From Flavobacterium sp. (lineage in GTDB: Bacteria; Bacteroidota; Bacteroidia; Flavobacteriales; Flavobacteriaceae), in the NCBI GenBank assembly GCA_016718345.1, contig JADKDN010000004.1:186001-250000 (forward strand): a stretch of 64,000 nucleotides of DNA, in the 5' to 3' direction. Positions 56,001 to 64,000 of the stretch are shown piece by piece (within the stretch, counting starts at the first letter, position 1; every line of letters starts with the position of its first letter). A program made the position numbers and the translations under genes. The notes beneath the pieces are model-generated. The model did no database searches. It saw nothing but the letters and a program-made list of their open reading frames with translations, and was not told the origin of the DNA.

Positions 56001-57421
56001 ATGAGTTCCAGCCTGTTTTATAGTATTTTAATCAGAAACTTTCCGTTTCAGCCTACAACAAAACAGAATATTTTCTTCCAAAAGATAGCGGAATTCATAA
56101 CCAATACCAATGATAATGAGATTTTTGTTTTGAAGGGGTATGCTGGAACAGGAAAAACAACGGTCATTTCTACCATTGTCAATAATTTGGCTGAAATCAA
56201 TAAGAAATATGTTCTGCTAGCGCCAACAGGTCGTGCTGCCAAAGTAATTGCCAATTATTCGCATAAACCTGCTTTTACAATTCATAAGAAGATTTATTTT
56301 CCTAAGAAAAATTCTGGAGGAGGCGTGAGCTTTACCATGCAGCAAAACAAGCATAAAAAAACCTTTTTTATTGTTGATGAAGCTTCGATGATTTCCGATA
56401 CCAATTCTGAGAGCAAGTTGTATGAAAATGGTTCTTTGCTTGACGATTTGATTTCCTATATCTATTCAGGAACCAATTGCAAGATGATTTTGTTGGGCGA
56501 CACCGCGCAATTACCTCCTGTAAATTTAGACATTTCTCCAGCCTTGAATATTGATACTTTGGGAATGAATTATGACAAAGAAGTCAAGCATATTGAATTG
56601 GACGAAGTTATGCGACAAGAGGAAGATTCTGGGATTTTATACAATGCAACAGAACTTCGAGAATTGCTCAAAGATGATTTTATTGATAGCTTTCAGTTCA
56701 ACCTAAAAGGATTTAGGGACATTATAAGGCTTACAGACGGTTATGATATTCAAGACGCGATTAATACGGCTTACAATAACTATAGTATAGAAGATACGGC
56801 TTTTATTGTACGTTCTAATAAAAGAGCCAATCAGTACAACCAGCAAATTCGAACTAAAATTTTAGATAAGGAAAGCGAACTTTCTACTGGTGACTATTTG
56901 ATGGTCGTAAAAATAATTACTTTTGGTTGAAAGAAACCGATGAGGCTGGTTTTATCGCCAATGGTGACATTGTTGAGGTTTTGGAACTATTCAATATCAA
57001 AGAATTGTACGGATTTAAATTTGCCAACGTAAAGATACGAATGGTAGATTATCCCAATCAGAAACCTTTTGAAACGGTATTGTTGTTGGACACCTTGACT
57101 AGTGAATCACCATCATTGACTTATGAAGAATCGAATCGATTGTATGAAGAAGTGATGAAAGATTATGAAAATGAAAGCACTAAATATAAGAAGTTTCAAA
57201 AAGTAAAAGAGAACGAATATTTTAATGCCTTGCAAGTGAAGTTCTCGTATGCGATTACTTGTCACAAATCGCAAGGAGGGCAGTGGAATACCGTTTTTAT
57301 TGAACAACCATATTTGCCCGATGGCATCAATAGAGATTATATTCGTTGGTTGTACACCGCAATCACTAGAGCCAAAGACAAATTGTATTTGATAGGTTTT
57401 AAAGATGAAAATTTTATTTGA
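56001..57421 (+). CDS. RecD-like DNA helicase (AAA/UvrD family), one frameshift
   Basis: ATP-dependent 5'-3' helicase of the RecD2/TraA type. The N-terminal part has Walker A GYAGTGKTTVIS, VLLAPTGRAAKVIANYS, IVDEASMISDTNS (Walker B) and LGDTAQLPPVN. After a one-base break near 56925 come GFIANGDIVEVLELFN and, at the C-terminus, the UvrD_C2-like ITCHKSQGGQWNTVFIEQPY and LYTAITRAKDKLYLIGFKDE. About 470 residues, roughly the family size without an N-terminal extension. kdsB follows 22 bp after. The break is likely an error. Confidence 0.92.
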
Positions 57422-57443
57422 TAATTATATTTGTGAAAGTAAA

Positions 57444-58169
57444 ATGAAAGTAATAGCAGTAATTCCAGCTCGATATGCCTCTACACGATTTCCAGCCAAA
57501 TTGATGCAGGATTTGGGAGGAAAAACAGTCATTCTACGAACTTATGAAGCGGCAATCCATACAAAATTATTTGATGATGTTTTTGTAGTTACGGATTCAG
57601 ATTTGATATTCAACGAAATCAGTTCAAATGGAGGAAAGGCCATAATGAGCATTAAAGAACACGAATCAGGTAGTGATAGAATTGCAGAAGCTGTTCAAAA
57701 TTTAGAGGTCGATATTGTTATTAACGTTCAAGGAGATGAGCCTTTTATCGATGCAGAACCTCTAGCAAAAGTGATTGAAGTGTTTAGAAACGATACCGCC
57801 AAACAAGTTGATTTGGCTTCTTTAATGCGTGAAATTAAAGACGAAACCGAAATCAATAATCCGAATAACGTAAAAGTGGTGGTGGACCAAAACGGATTTG
57901 CTTTATATTTTTCTCGTTCTGTAATTCCATATCCAAGAGAGAGAAATGTTGGTGTGCGTTATTTTCAACACATTGGAATTTACGCTTTCCGTAAGCAAGC
58001 GTTATTGGATTTTTATAGTTTGCCAATGAAATCCCTAGAAGCTTCCGAAAAACTAGAGCAGTTGCGTTACCTAGAATTTGGTAAAAGAATAAAAATGGTC
58101 GAAACTACCCACATAGGCATTGGGATTGATACTGAGGCAGATTTGGAAAAAGCCAGAAAATTATTTTAA
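57444..58169 (+). CDS. kdsB: 3-deoxy-manno-octulosonate cytidylyltransferase (CMP-KDO synthetase)
   Basis: Activates KDO with CTP for lipopolysaccharide synthesis, supporting a Gram-negative organism. The start MKVIAVIPARYASTRFPAKL at 57444 is the family start; an earlier Met would add 13 residues of the upstream gene's tail. KVVVDQNGFALYFSRSVIPY, GDEPFIDAEPLAKV and DLASLMREIKDE are conserved. 241 residues, intact. Confidence 0.96.
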   Translation: MKVIAVIPARYASTRFPAKLMQDLGGKTVILRTYEAAIHTKLFDDVFVVTDSDLIFNEISSNGGKAIMSIKEHESGSDRIAEAVQNLEVDIVINVQGDEPFIDAEPLAKVIEVFRNDTAKQVDLASLMREIKDETEINNPNNVKVVVDQNGFALYFSRSVIPYPRERNVGVRYFQHIGIYAFRKQALLDFYSLPMKSLEASEKLEQLRYLEFGKRIKMVETTHIGIGIDTEADLEKARKLF

Positions 58170-58219
58170 AGAGCGTCTTTTTAGAGTATAAAATAAATAG
58201 CGAATACTAAGGTGTGCAA

Positions 58220-59659
58220 TTATTTATTGTACAAGAAATAATAAGCCTCAGTATTGTCTAAATACGCTCCACTAAAACCAGCATCGATGATTTTTTTGAA
58301 ATAAGAAGTTTCATTTCCGAAAATAATATTTTGCCAGTCTTCGTGCCAAAACTGTACATAAAATTCATTTTCATATCCTGGATATTGTTTTTTAATCCAT
58401 ACGGGATCGTTTAATATCCAGTTTCCGTACCAATAATACCGCCAGTTTTCAGCAGCACCAATGTTGATGTAAGCAATTACTAATCGCTTTCCACCATTTG
58501 ATTTAATCTTTAATTGCTCTAAATCTGCTTTCGTTAGAGGTCTATCATCAAAAAATAAGTCTATGGCAACTGCATCATAATTGGTATTTGAAATGGCTTT
58601 TATGTAATCCGATTTTGTTTTGAATTCACTACAGTTGATTAAATACAAGAAGTTCTTTGCCTCACTGAAAAGCTTGATATCGTTTGAGTTTTCGTTGATA
58701 ATTTCACTAGGAATGGTTTTGTAAAATTCATTGTTGCTCACTCTAGGAAAGCATAAAAATCCTTCTTCAGTAGTTTTAGCAACAACTTTTTCTACATCAG
58801 AATCATTGGTAATAAAATCTGAAACTATAATTTTCTTTCTATCTTTAACTTTTTTCAAAATAGAATACCGATAACTGTCTGTTTTCAACCTTTTGTCAAA
58901 AAACAAGTCTTCAACTCCCATTCCGTCAATGGCATTCAGGTACTTTTCATTCAATCCTTCACTTGGGTCAATTTTATTGTAAACCAAATCCAAGCCATTT
59001 TGTGGGATTATAGCAAAATTGGGGTCAAAATCTTTGGCATATTTAGAGATGTTAATTACAAAATCTTGCATTTTCATTCCAGCTTTTACCGTATTGTTTT
59101 CCTTTGGAGGAATAAATGACGTGAAAAGCGGCAAAAATAAAAGTGAAAACAATCCCTCAAGAATGACTCCTAAACGATCCGTAAAAAAATCTTCAAACAA
59201 GAAATTTGGCATCACCGTATCCTGAAAAATATCAATTATAATTAAATCGTATTTTTCTTTGGTTTTCAACACAAATTCAAAAGCATCATCAATAATGATA
59301 GTCAAATTGGGTATTTCATGAAGTTGGAAATAAGTGTTGGCAATGGAAATTATTCCGGGGTCAATTTCAACACCAGTAATTTTACCGTTATATTTTACGT
59401 CATTTAGTAATGTTTTTACGACACTACCTCCAGCTACTCCAAGAACCAAAATATGATTCATTGATTTTATTTTTTCAAAACCAATCTTCTGTAGCCCTTT
59501 TTTTAAAATTCGCTGTAAGCTTCCATAAGAGTAGTTGGTGTTGTTGCTATCCAAAACCAATTCGCCATTTACCCATGTCACTTCAATGGTGCTGCTGATG
59601 GTTGATTTTTGTTTAAAAATGGTAATCGGAATAAGGTAGCTAAAGATTTTTTTCAGCAT
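58220..59659 (-). CDS. Chimeric protein: spermidine-synthase-like methyltransferase fused to GH114-like domain
   Basis: One 479-residue frame with two unrelated halves. Residues 1-162 are a class I SAM-dependent methyltransferase of spermidine-synthase type (ILVLGVAGGSVVKTLLNDVK, GKITGVEIDPGIISIANTYF, DLIIIDIFQD, then NFLFEDFFTDRL). The usual second half of that fold is missing. At 163-185 sits a hydrophobic signal-peptide-like run (GLFSLLFLPLFTSFIPPKEN). Residues 190-479 look like a TM1410/GH114-type (endo-alpha-1,4-polygalactosaminidase-like) barrel: ISKYAKDFDPNFAIIPQNG, LDLVYNKI, YDAVAIDLFFDDRPLTKADL, AYINIGAAENWRYYW and GFSGAYLDNTEAYY. It reads as two genes joined in frame near 59170, by deletion or misassembly. 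Confidence 0.8.
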   Translation of the reverse strand: MLKKIFSYLIPITIFKQKSTISSTIEVTWVNGELVLDSNNTNYSYGSLQRILKKGLQKIGFEKIKSMNHILVLGVAGGSVVKTLLNDVKYNGKITGVEIDPGIISIANTYFQLHEIPNLTIIIDDAFEFVLKTKEKYDLIIIDIFQDTVMPNFLFEDFFTDRLGVILEGLFSLLFLPLFTSFIPPKENNTVKAGMKMQDFVINISKYAKDFDPNFAIIPQNGLDLVYNKIDPSEGLNEKYLNAIDGMGVEDLFFDKRLKTDSYRYSILKKVKDRKKIIVSDFITNDSDVEKVVAKTTEEGFLCFPRVSNNEFYKTIPSEIINENSNDIKLFSEAKNFLYLINCSEFKTKSDYIKAISNTNYDAVAIDLFFDDRPLTKADLEQLKIKSNGGKRLVIAYINIGAAENWRYYWYGNWILNDPVWIKKQYPGYENEFYVQFWHEDWQNIIFGNETSYFKKIIDAGFSGAYLDNTEAYYFLYNK

Positions 59660-59721
59660 TACAATTTTATTTGTATCAAAAATAGGGGATTAATATTAAA
59701 TTTACAGTAAAATAGTTTCCA

Positions 59722-60279
59722 ATGAAAAAATATATTTACAAAATACTGTTCTTTCGATTAATGGGTTGGAAAATCATTGGAACTCTGGATAAAGAGGTGA
59801 AAAAATGTATTATGATTGTTCTTCCTCATACGAGTTGGCATGATTTCTATTTGGGTCTTTTTTCAAGAGGAATTATCGGATTAGAAATGAATTGGGTTGG
59901 AAAAAAAGAATTGTTTCGATTTCCATTCAATTATTACTTCCGATGGATGGGAGGAGCACCATTAGATAGAAGAGGTGGATTGAATAAAGTAGATTCCATA
60001 GCTACTATTTTTAATGAAAGAGAAATATTTCGTATGGCGATAGCACCTGAGGGCACTCGAAAAAAAGTAAAAGAGTTAAAAACAGGATTTTATTATATCG
60101 CTTTAAAGGCAAATGTTCCAATTATTCCCGTTGCTTTTGATTTTGGCAAGAAAGAAATAAATTTAGGAAATCCATTTCAGCCCTCTGGAAATATTGAGGC
60201 TGACATGAAAATTTTACTAACTCATTTTATCGGTGTGAAGGGAAAAAATCCAGACTACAGTTTTGACGTAGTAGAATAG
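59722..60279 (+). CDS. 1-acyl-glycerol-3-phosphate acyltransferase-like protein (PlsC family)
   Basis: A 185-residue membrane-associated acyltransferase of the PlsC superfamily. The catalytic HX4D motif is in VLPHTSWHDFYLG. NWVGKKELFRFPFNYYFRWM and the glycerophosphate-binding APEGTRKKVKELKTGFYYIA follow, then VPIIPVAFDFG. It is shorter than typical PlsC (about 240) and lacks the initial hydrophobic region, as do many lysophospholipid acyltransferase-like homologues in Flavobacteria. The exact acceptor is not determined. It is divergent from the chimeric gene. Confidence 0.88.
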   Translation: MKKYIYKILFFRLMGWKIIGTLDKEVKKCIMIVLPHTSWHDFYLGLFSRGIIGLEMNWVGKKELFRFPFNYYFRWMGGAPLDRRGGLNKVDSIATIFNEREIFRMAIAPEGTRKKVKELKTGFYYIALKANVPIIPVAFDFGKKEINLGNPFQPSGNIEADMKILLTHFIGVKGKNPDYSFDVVE

Positions 60280-60285
60280 AAGGCA

Positions 60286-60727
60286 TCAAGGGCTATACTC
60301 TTTGAATTTTCCGTTCGCATAAAGAATCACAATTTTTTCAATAGAGTTAGGATTAGTTTCTAACATTTTTTTTTCTTGAGAAATTATTTTTTCTACTTCT
60401 TGAGTTGTGTTTTTTTCAAAAGACGTGACGGTAGAAAATGTATTTTCTAGAATTTTTTCTCCAAAATTTGGAGTAGGTGATGGTGCGTTTTTCGTTTTTC
60501 ATTTTAAGAAAGTTGCCCTGTCCATTCAAAATCCAATACAAATCTATCTCAGGAAAAAACTCAAGAATTTTCAAAATAAAATCCAAACTCGGTTTGTTTC
60601 TTCCAGATAGAAGATGAGACAAACTAGAGCGCTGCACACCAATTTTATCCGCAAATCCAGAGGCTGTTAGCGAGTAATAATCAAGAATAAATTCTAATCT
60701 TTTGATGAAATCTTCAGAGTTTACCAT
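60286..60727 (-). CDS. XRE-family HTH regulator, one frameshift
   Basis: A small DNA-binding regulator. From the start at 60727 (MVNSEDFIKRLEFILDYYSL) the XRE helix-turn-helix is complete: TASGFADKIGVQRSSLSHLL and SGRNKPSLDFILKILEFFPE, followed by IDLYWILNGQGNF, a motif of flavobacterial XRE proteins. The written frame stops at 60416. Shifting by one base near 60490 instead gives NAPSPTPNFGEKILENTFST and ends IEKIVILYANGKFKEYSP with a stop at 60286, the normal coiled-coil and tail of this family. The shift is probably an error. Divergent from the M14 gene. Confidence 0.82.
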
Positions 60728-60993
60728 TGTAAATAAGTGATAATTCAAATACGAATTACAAATGTAAATAAAATAGAATACGTAGCCTATTATTGTGAAT
60801 TTTTATTTTAAAATCTATAAAATATTTTAATTTTTTAGTTTAATTAAAATTATTTAAACAACTGAATTAAAATGTTTTAAAGTATATAAATAAAAAATTA
60901 AAATTCAATTTAATTAGAAACGGTTTACGGACAATTTGCAACAAATATTTAGTTTACAGCGATAAACAAAAGGGTTAAAATTGTAGTTTACAA

Positions 60994-61020
60994 TTGTTAT
61001 TTTAAAGATGTTTACTTTTG
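60994..61020 (+). promoter_or_regulatory. Possible promoter of the M14 carboxypeptidase gene
   Basis: TACTTTTG (61013-61020) fits TAnnTTTG and a TTG lies at 60994-60996, 16 bp upstream, slightly shorter than the usual 19. It is 20 bp before the start codon, so initiation would leave a very short leader. Confidence 0.35.
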
Positions 61021-61040
61021 TAAAATAAAAAAAAGCAGCT

Positions 61041-62191
61041 ATGGACTTTGAAAAGTTTTATCAAGAGAACAATGTACAATCTCTATATGGAAGGTACATT
61101 ACTTTAGAAGATATTGAACCAATTTTAAAAAAATGGAACACCAATAATCAATTAAATACTGTAGGGTATTCTGTCGAAAAAAGACCTATTTATTCGTATC
61201 AAATTGGGACTGGAAAAACAAAATTTTTTCTTTGGTCTCAAATGCATGGAAATGAAAGTACTACAACAAAGGCTCTTTTTGATTTCTTGAATTTGTTACA
61301 AAAAGATTCCGAGATCTCTCGTCAATTAGTAGAAAGTTTTACATTTTATTGTTTACCTATGGTAAATCCTGACGGCGCATTTTATTACACCAGAGAGAAT
61401 GCTAATAAAATAGATTTAAATAGAGATTCGCAAAATTTAACCCAACCTGAAAGTAAAGTTTTAAGGGAGTGCTTCAATGCTTTCAAGCCAGATTACTGTT
61501 ATAATTTGCATGACCAGCGCACTATCTTTGGAGTTGATGATACGGGAAAGCCGGCAACCGTTTCTTTTTAGCGCCTGCTTACAACGAACAAAGAGAAATC
61601 AATCAAGTAAGAGCCAAAGCGATTCGTTTAATTGTTGCTATGAATGAGACTTTGCAAAAATACATTCCCAATCAAGTAGGGCGTTTTGACGACTCATTCA
61701 ACATCAATTGTATTGGAGATACGTTTCAATCGCTAAATGTTCCTACGATACTTGTTGAGGCAGGTCATTATCAAAACGATTATGAAAGAGAGCAAACCAG
61801 AAAATACATTTTTATTACTTTATTAACGGGATTTGTTAAATTTTCCGAAAACGATATAGTTAATAACAAAATTCAAGATTATCTGAGTATTCCTCAAAAT
61901 AAAGTCGCTTTTTATGATTTTGTTTATAAAAATGTCAAAATAAATTATGATAGTAATAAAATTATCACGAATATTGCAATTCAATTTAAAGAAGTGTTAT
62001 TAAATAATAAAGTGAATTTTAACGCTTTTATTGCAAAAATTGGAGATTTAGAGGGTTATTTTGGACATTTTGTATATGATGCTAATGAAGCTAAATATTC
62101 TGATGACAATGGAACAACTCCACAGCTAGACCAAAAAGCAGATTTTTATTTAAATGACAACATAAAAATCAGCAACGGAATGATAGTCTAA
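61041..62191 (+). CDS. M14-family zinc carboxypeptidase-like protein, one frameshift
   Basis: Zinc metallopeptidase-like protein of about 385 residues. The zinc ligands are visible: HGNES in SQMHGNESTTTKALFD (H and E), and a third ligand His in DYCYNLHDQR. The catalytic Glu follows in TILVEAGHYQNDYEREQTRK. A one-base break near 61570 separates ATVSF from APAYNEQREINQVRAKAIRL. No signal peptide, so it may be cytoplasmic. The shift is probably an error. An Lrp-type regulator gene follows. Confidence 0.88.
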
Positions 62192-62252
62192 ATAGCATTT
62201 CTTCAATTTTGATGATATTGTAAACAAACACAACAACTAAATATTATTTTTT

Positions 62253-62732
62253 ATGAGTAAGTTCAGATTAGACGAGGTAGATCATCAGATTCTTGATATG
62301 CTGATTGATAACACTAGAGTGCCTTTTACCGATATCGCAAAAAATTATTAATATCTGCAGGTACGGTTCACGTTAGAGTTAAAAAATGGAGAAGACGCTG
62401 GAATTATAATGGGTTCTTCTCTTGTACTTGATTATGATAAATTAGGATATTCTTTTATCGCATACATAGGAGTTTTTCTTAACAATACTTCTCAAACGAA
62501 ATTTGTTTTAGAGCGCATCAATGAAATTCCTTTCATTACAGTTGCTTCAGTAACTACAGGTAAGTTCAATATCTTTTGTAAGATTAGAGCAAAAGATACC
62601 AAACATGCTAAAGAAGTTATCTTTATGATTGATGACATTGATGGAGTTTACAGAACCGAAACAATGATTTCGCTTGAAGAAAGCATCAATGATAAGAAAC
62701 GATTGATGCATACTATTTTTAAAAACATGTAA
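62253..62732 (+). CDS. Lrp/AsnC-family transcriptional regulator, frameshifted
   Basis: An amino-acid-responsive type regulator of about 155 residues. From 62253 the HTH begins MSKFRLDEVDHQILDMLIDN and continues TRVPFTDIAKKLLISAGTVH after removal of a base near 62347. VRVKKMEEAGIIMGSSLVLD then needs another single-base fix near 62390. The C-terminal ligand-binding domain is intact: DKLGYSFIAYIGVFLNNTSQ, ITVASVTTGKFNIFCKIRAK and VYRTETMISLEESINDKKRL. A terminator follows. The breaks look like errors. Confidence 0.9.
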
Positions 62733-62766
62733 TATTCCTCTTGAATGCTATATTTATTTTAGATAT

Positions 62767-62797
62767 AACCTCAAGGTAATTCTTGAGGTTTTTTTAT
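62767..62797 (+). terminator. Terminator of the Lrp-type gene
   Basis: AACCTCAAG (62767-62775) pairs perfectly with CTTGAGGTT (62782-62790), with GTAATT as loop and seven T from 62789 on. It lies 35 bp past the stop and 31 bp before ppc. Confidence 0.9.
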
Positions 62798-62827
62798 AAA
62801 AGCAACTACTTACACAACAACTAAATT

Positions 62828-64000
62828 ATGTACACGCTACCTAAAAACGAACGCTTTAATCAAGAAGTTCTCTCAAAATACCACATATACAATAGTGTTT
62901 TCATCACCCTACCGTTTGATTCTATTGATAACACAGGAGTTTTACTTCCTTTGTTTACCGATGTTTGTGATACTGGATTTAAAAAACAAGAAACGCCTAA
63001 AGAAATTGTCAATTTCTTTTCTCAAAAATATTTACAAAATACTTCTGAAAGTGAAAATATAGATTTGATGTTTCGTTTCATTCAGTATATCGAACGTCAA
63101 ATCGTATTGTTTGATGCTATTGAAGATGCCGCTTTTCCTATTGTTAACAATATGGAAGGTAGGGGAACATTGAGGGATATAAACGAGAAATCTGAGGCGA
63201 AGCACATGGAAGCTGAGTTGATTGATTTTCTTGAAAATTTCAATATTAGAACGGTTTTAACTGCTCATCCTACGCAGTTTTATCCAGGTGCTGTTTTGGG
63301 AATTATTAATGACTTGACAGAGGCAATTCGAAAAAATAATTTATTAGAAATCAAGCAATTGTTGGCTCAGCTTGGTAAAACACCATTTATTCAAACGGTT
63401 AAGCCAAACCCTTATGATGAAGCAGTAAGTTTGGTATGGTATTTAGAAAATGTTTTTTATCCTACTGCTGGAGACATTGTTCATTATTTAGAAAAAAATA
63501 TCTTTGATGGAGTTCCAATCAAAAACCAATTGATACAACTTGGTTTTTGGCCTGGAGGAGATCGCGATGGAAATCCTTTTGTAACTACAGAAATAACACT
63601 AAAAGTTGCAGAACGTCTAAGAACATCTATTCTAAAATGCTATTACTTTGAAATTAGGAATCTAAAAAGAAAGTTGACATTTGATCATGTTGATGTTTTA
63701 GTTACCGAATTAGAGCAAAAATTATACCGCTCCGTATTTTATTCAAGAGGTGAAATCTACATTACACTAGAGGAATTTATATCGCAATTGAATAAAATAA
63801 AAACTATTATTATCGAGCAACACCAGTCGCTTTACATTGACGAATTAGAAGCACTTCTAATCAAGGTAAACTTGTTTGGATTTCATTTTGCAACATTAGA
63901 TATTCGCCAGAATAGTAAAATACATAATTCTGTATTTCAAGATATTAAAGAGTACTATGTCAAGTTAAATTCTAGTAATTTTCCTCAAGATTATTTTGAC
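62828..64000 (+). CDS. ppc: Phosphoenolpyruvate carboxylase, 3' end cut by window edge
   Basis: Carboxylates PEP to oxaloacetate, refilling the TCA cycle. The frame from 62828 (MYTLPKNERFNQEVLSKYHI) is open for 391 codons to the edge, so rather less than half of a protein of usual size (850-900 residues) is visible. The catalytic His region TVLTAHPTQFYPG has H147, and LGFWPGGDRDGNPFVT is the PEPC signature. The N-terminal extension is typical for Bacteroidota. No frame break is seen. Confidence 0.95.
   Translation, partial: MYTLPKNERFNQEVLSKYHIYNSVFITLPFDSIDNTGVLLPLFTDVCDTGFKKQETPKEIVNFFSQKYLQNTSESENIDLMFRFIQYIERQIVLFDAIEDAAFPIVNNMEGRGTLRDINEKSEAKHMEAELIDFLENFNIRTVLTAHPTQFYPGAVLGIINDLTEAIRKNNLLEIKQLLAQLGKTPFIQTVKPNPYDEAVSLVWYLENVFYPTAGDIVHYLEKNIFDGVPIKNQLIQLGFWPGGDRDGNPFVTTEITLKVAERLRTSILKCYYFEIRNLKRKLTFDHVDVLVTELEQKLYRSVFYSRGEIYITLEEFISQLNKIKTIIIEQHQSLYIDELEALLIKVNLFGFHFATLDIRQNSKIHNSVFQDIKEYYVKLNSSNFPQDYFD

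Noticed and set aside
1..64000. tRNA or rRNA genes
   Set aside because: I looked for cloverleaf-type and rRNA core sequences in the intergenic regions and saw none that I could defend.
1..64000. CRISPR arrays or a defence island
   Set aside because: No regularly spaced direct repeats. RmuC, the RecD-like helicase and the sirtuin are isolated housekeeping-type genes and do not form a defence cluster.

Overview
This 64-kb window looks like a chromosomal segment of a Flavobacterium-like member of the Flavobacteriaceae (Bacteroidota). Reasons: AT-rich DNA, TAnnTTTG-type -7 promoter elements, secreted proteins ending in type IX secretion (T9SS) sorting domains, a carotenoid operon of flavobacterial type, DUF3276/DUF4252/DUF3822 proteins, and housekeeping genes that read as flavobacterial versions throughout. 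Both edges cut genes: isocitrate dehydrogenase on the left and PEP carboxylase on the right.

Layout. 1-6.2 kb: icd, rplS, trmD, a cyclophilin-FKBP prolyl isomerase, and a tight glgA-glgC glycogen pair. 6.2-10 kb: an accessory patch with two different decayed IS1182-type transposases, a repeat, two small hypothetical genes, one of them bounded by inverted repeats, and a 50-bp palindrome. 10-16.8 kb: secreted endonuclease I, a ParE/RelE-type toxin-antitoxin pair, a YeiH-type exporter, a secreted CotH-family protein, a Kir-type K+ channel and a YceI protein. 16.8-20.4 kb: thioesterase, rmuC and two RNA-modification enzymes. 20.4-25.6 kb: a vitamin B12 module, with a BtuFCD-type ABC importer divergent from a cobalamin riboswitch and btuB. 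25.7-29.4 kb: an S41 protease lipoprotein, then an ECF sigma/anti-sigma/DUF4252 operon. 29.4-33.2 kb: crtZ-crtB-crtI led by a MerR regulator that keeps the CarH/LitR B12-photoreceptor residues. 33.5-54.9 kb: mostly housekeeping genes (ABC exporter, nusB, yajC, pepT, an MBOAT/SGNH pair, pyrD, HMG-CoA lyase, a P-type ATPase, guaB, a Kef antiporter, purB, a sirtuin, trmH, rsmD, DUF3822). 54.9-56.0 kb: a homopolymer-dominated block that does not look like real sequence. 56-64 kb: RecD-like helicase, kdsB, a methyltransferase/GH114-like chimera, an acyltransferase, an XRE regulator, an M14 carboxypeptidase, an Lrp regulator and ppc.

How the genes connect. The most coherent story is B12 and light. 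The window carries B12 import machinery under a B12 riboswitch, and also a regulator of carotenoid synthesis that probably uses adenosylcobalamin as its light sensor. A perfect 10-bp inverted repeat just upstream of that regulator is a good operator candidate.

Caution on quality. About 20 genes are broken by single-base indels, including conserved ones such as trmD, glgA, glgC, trmL and the lrp-type gene. Several become full length when one base is added or removed, so I read most of them as sequence errors rather than real pseudogenes. The 55-kb block points the same way. I found no clear undescribed system. The items most worth a second look are the chimeric gene at 58.2-59.7 kb, the inverted-repeat-bounded unit at 9.3-9.9 kb, and the crt operator.
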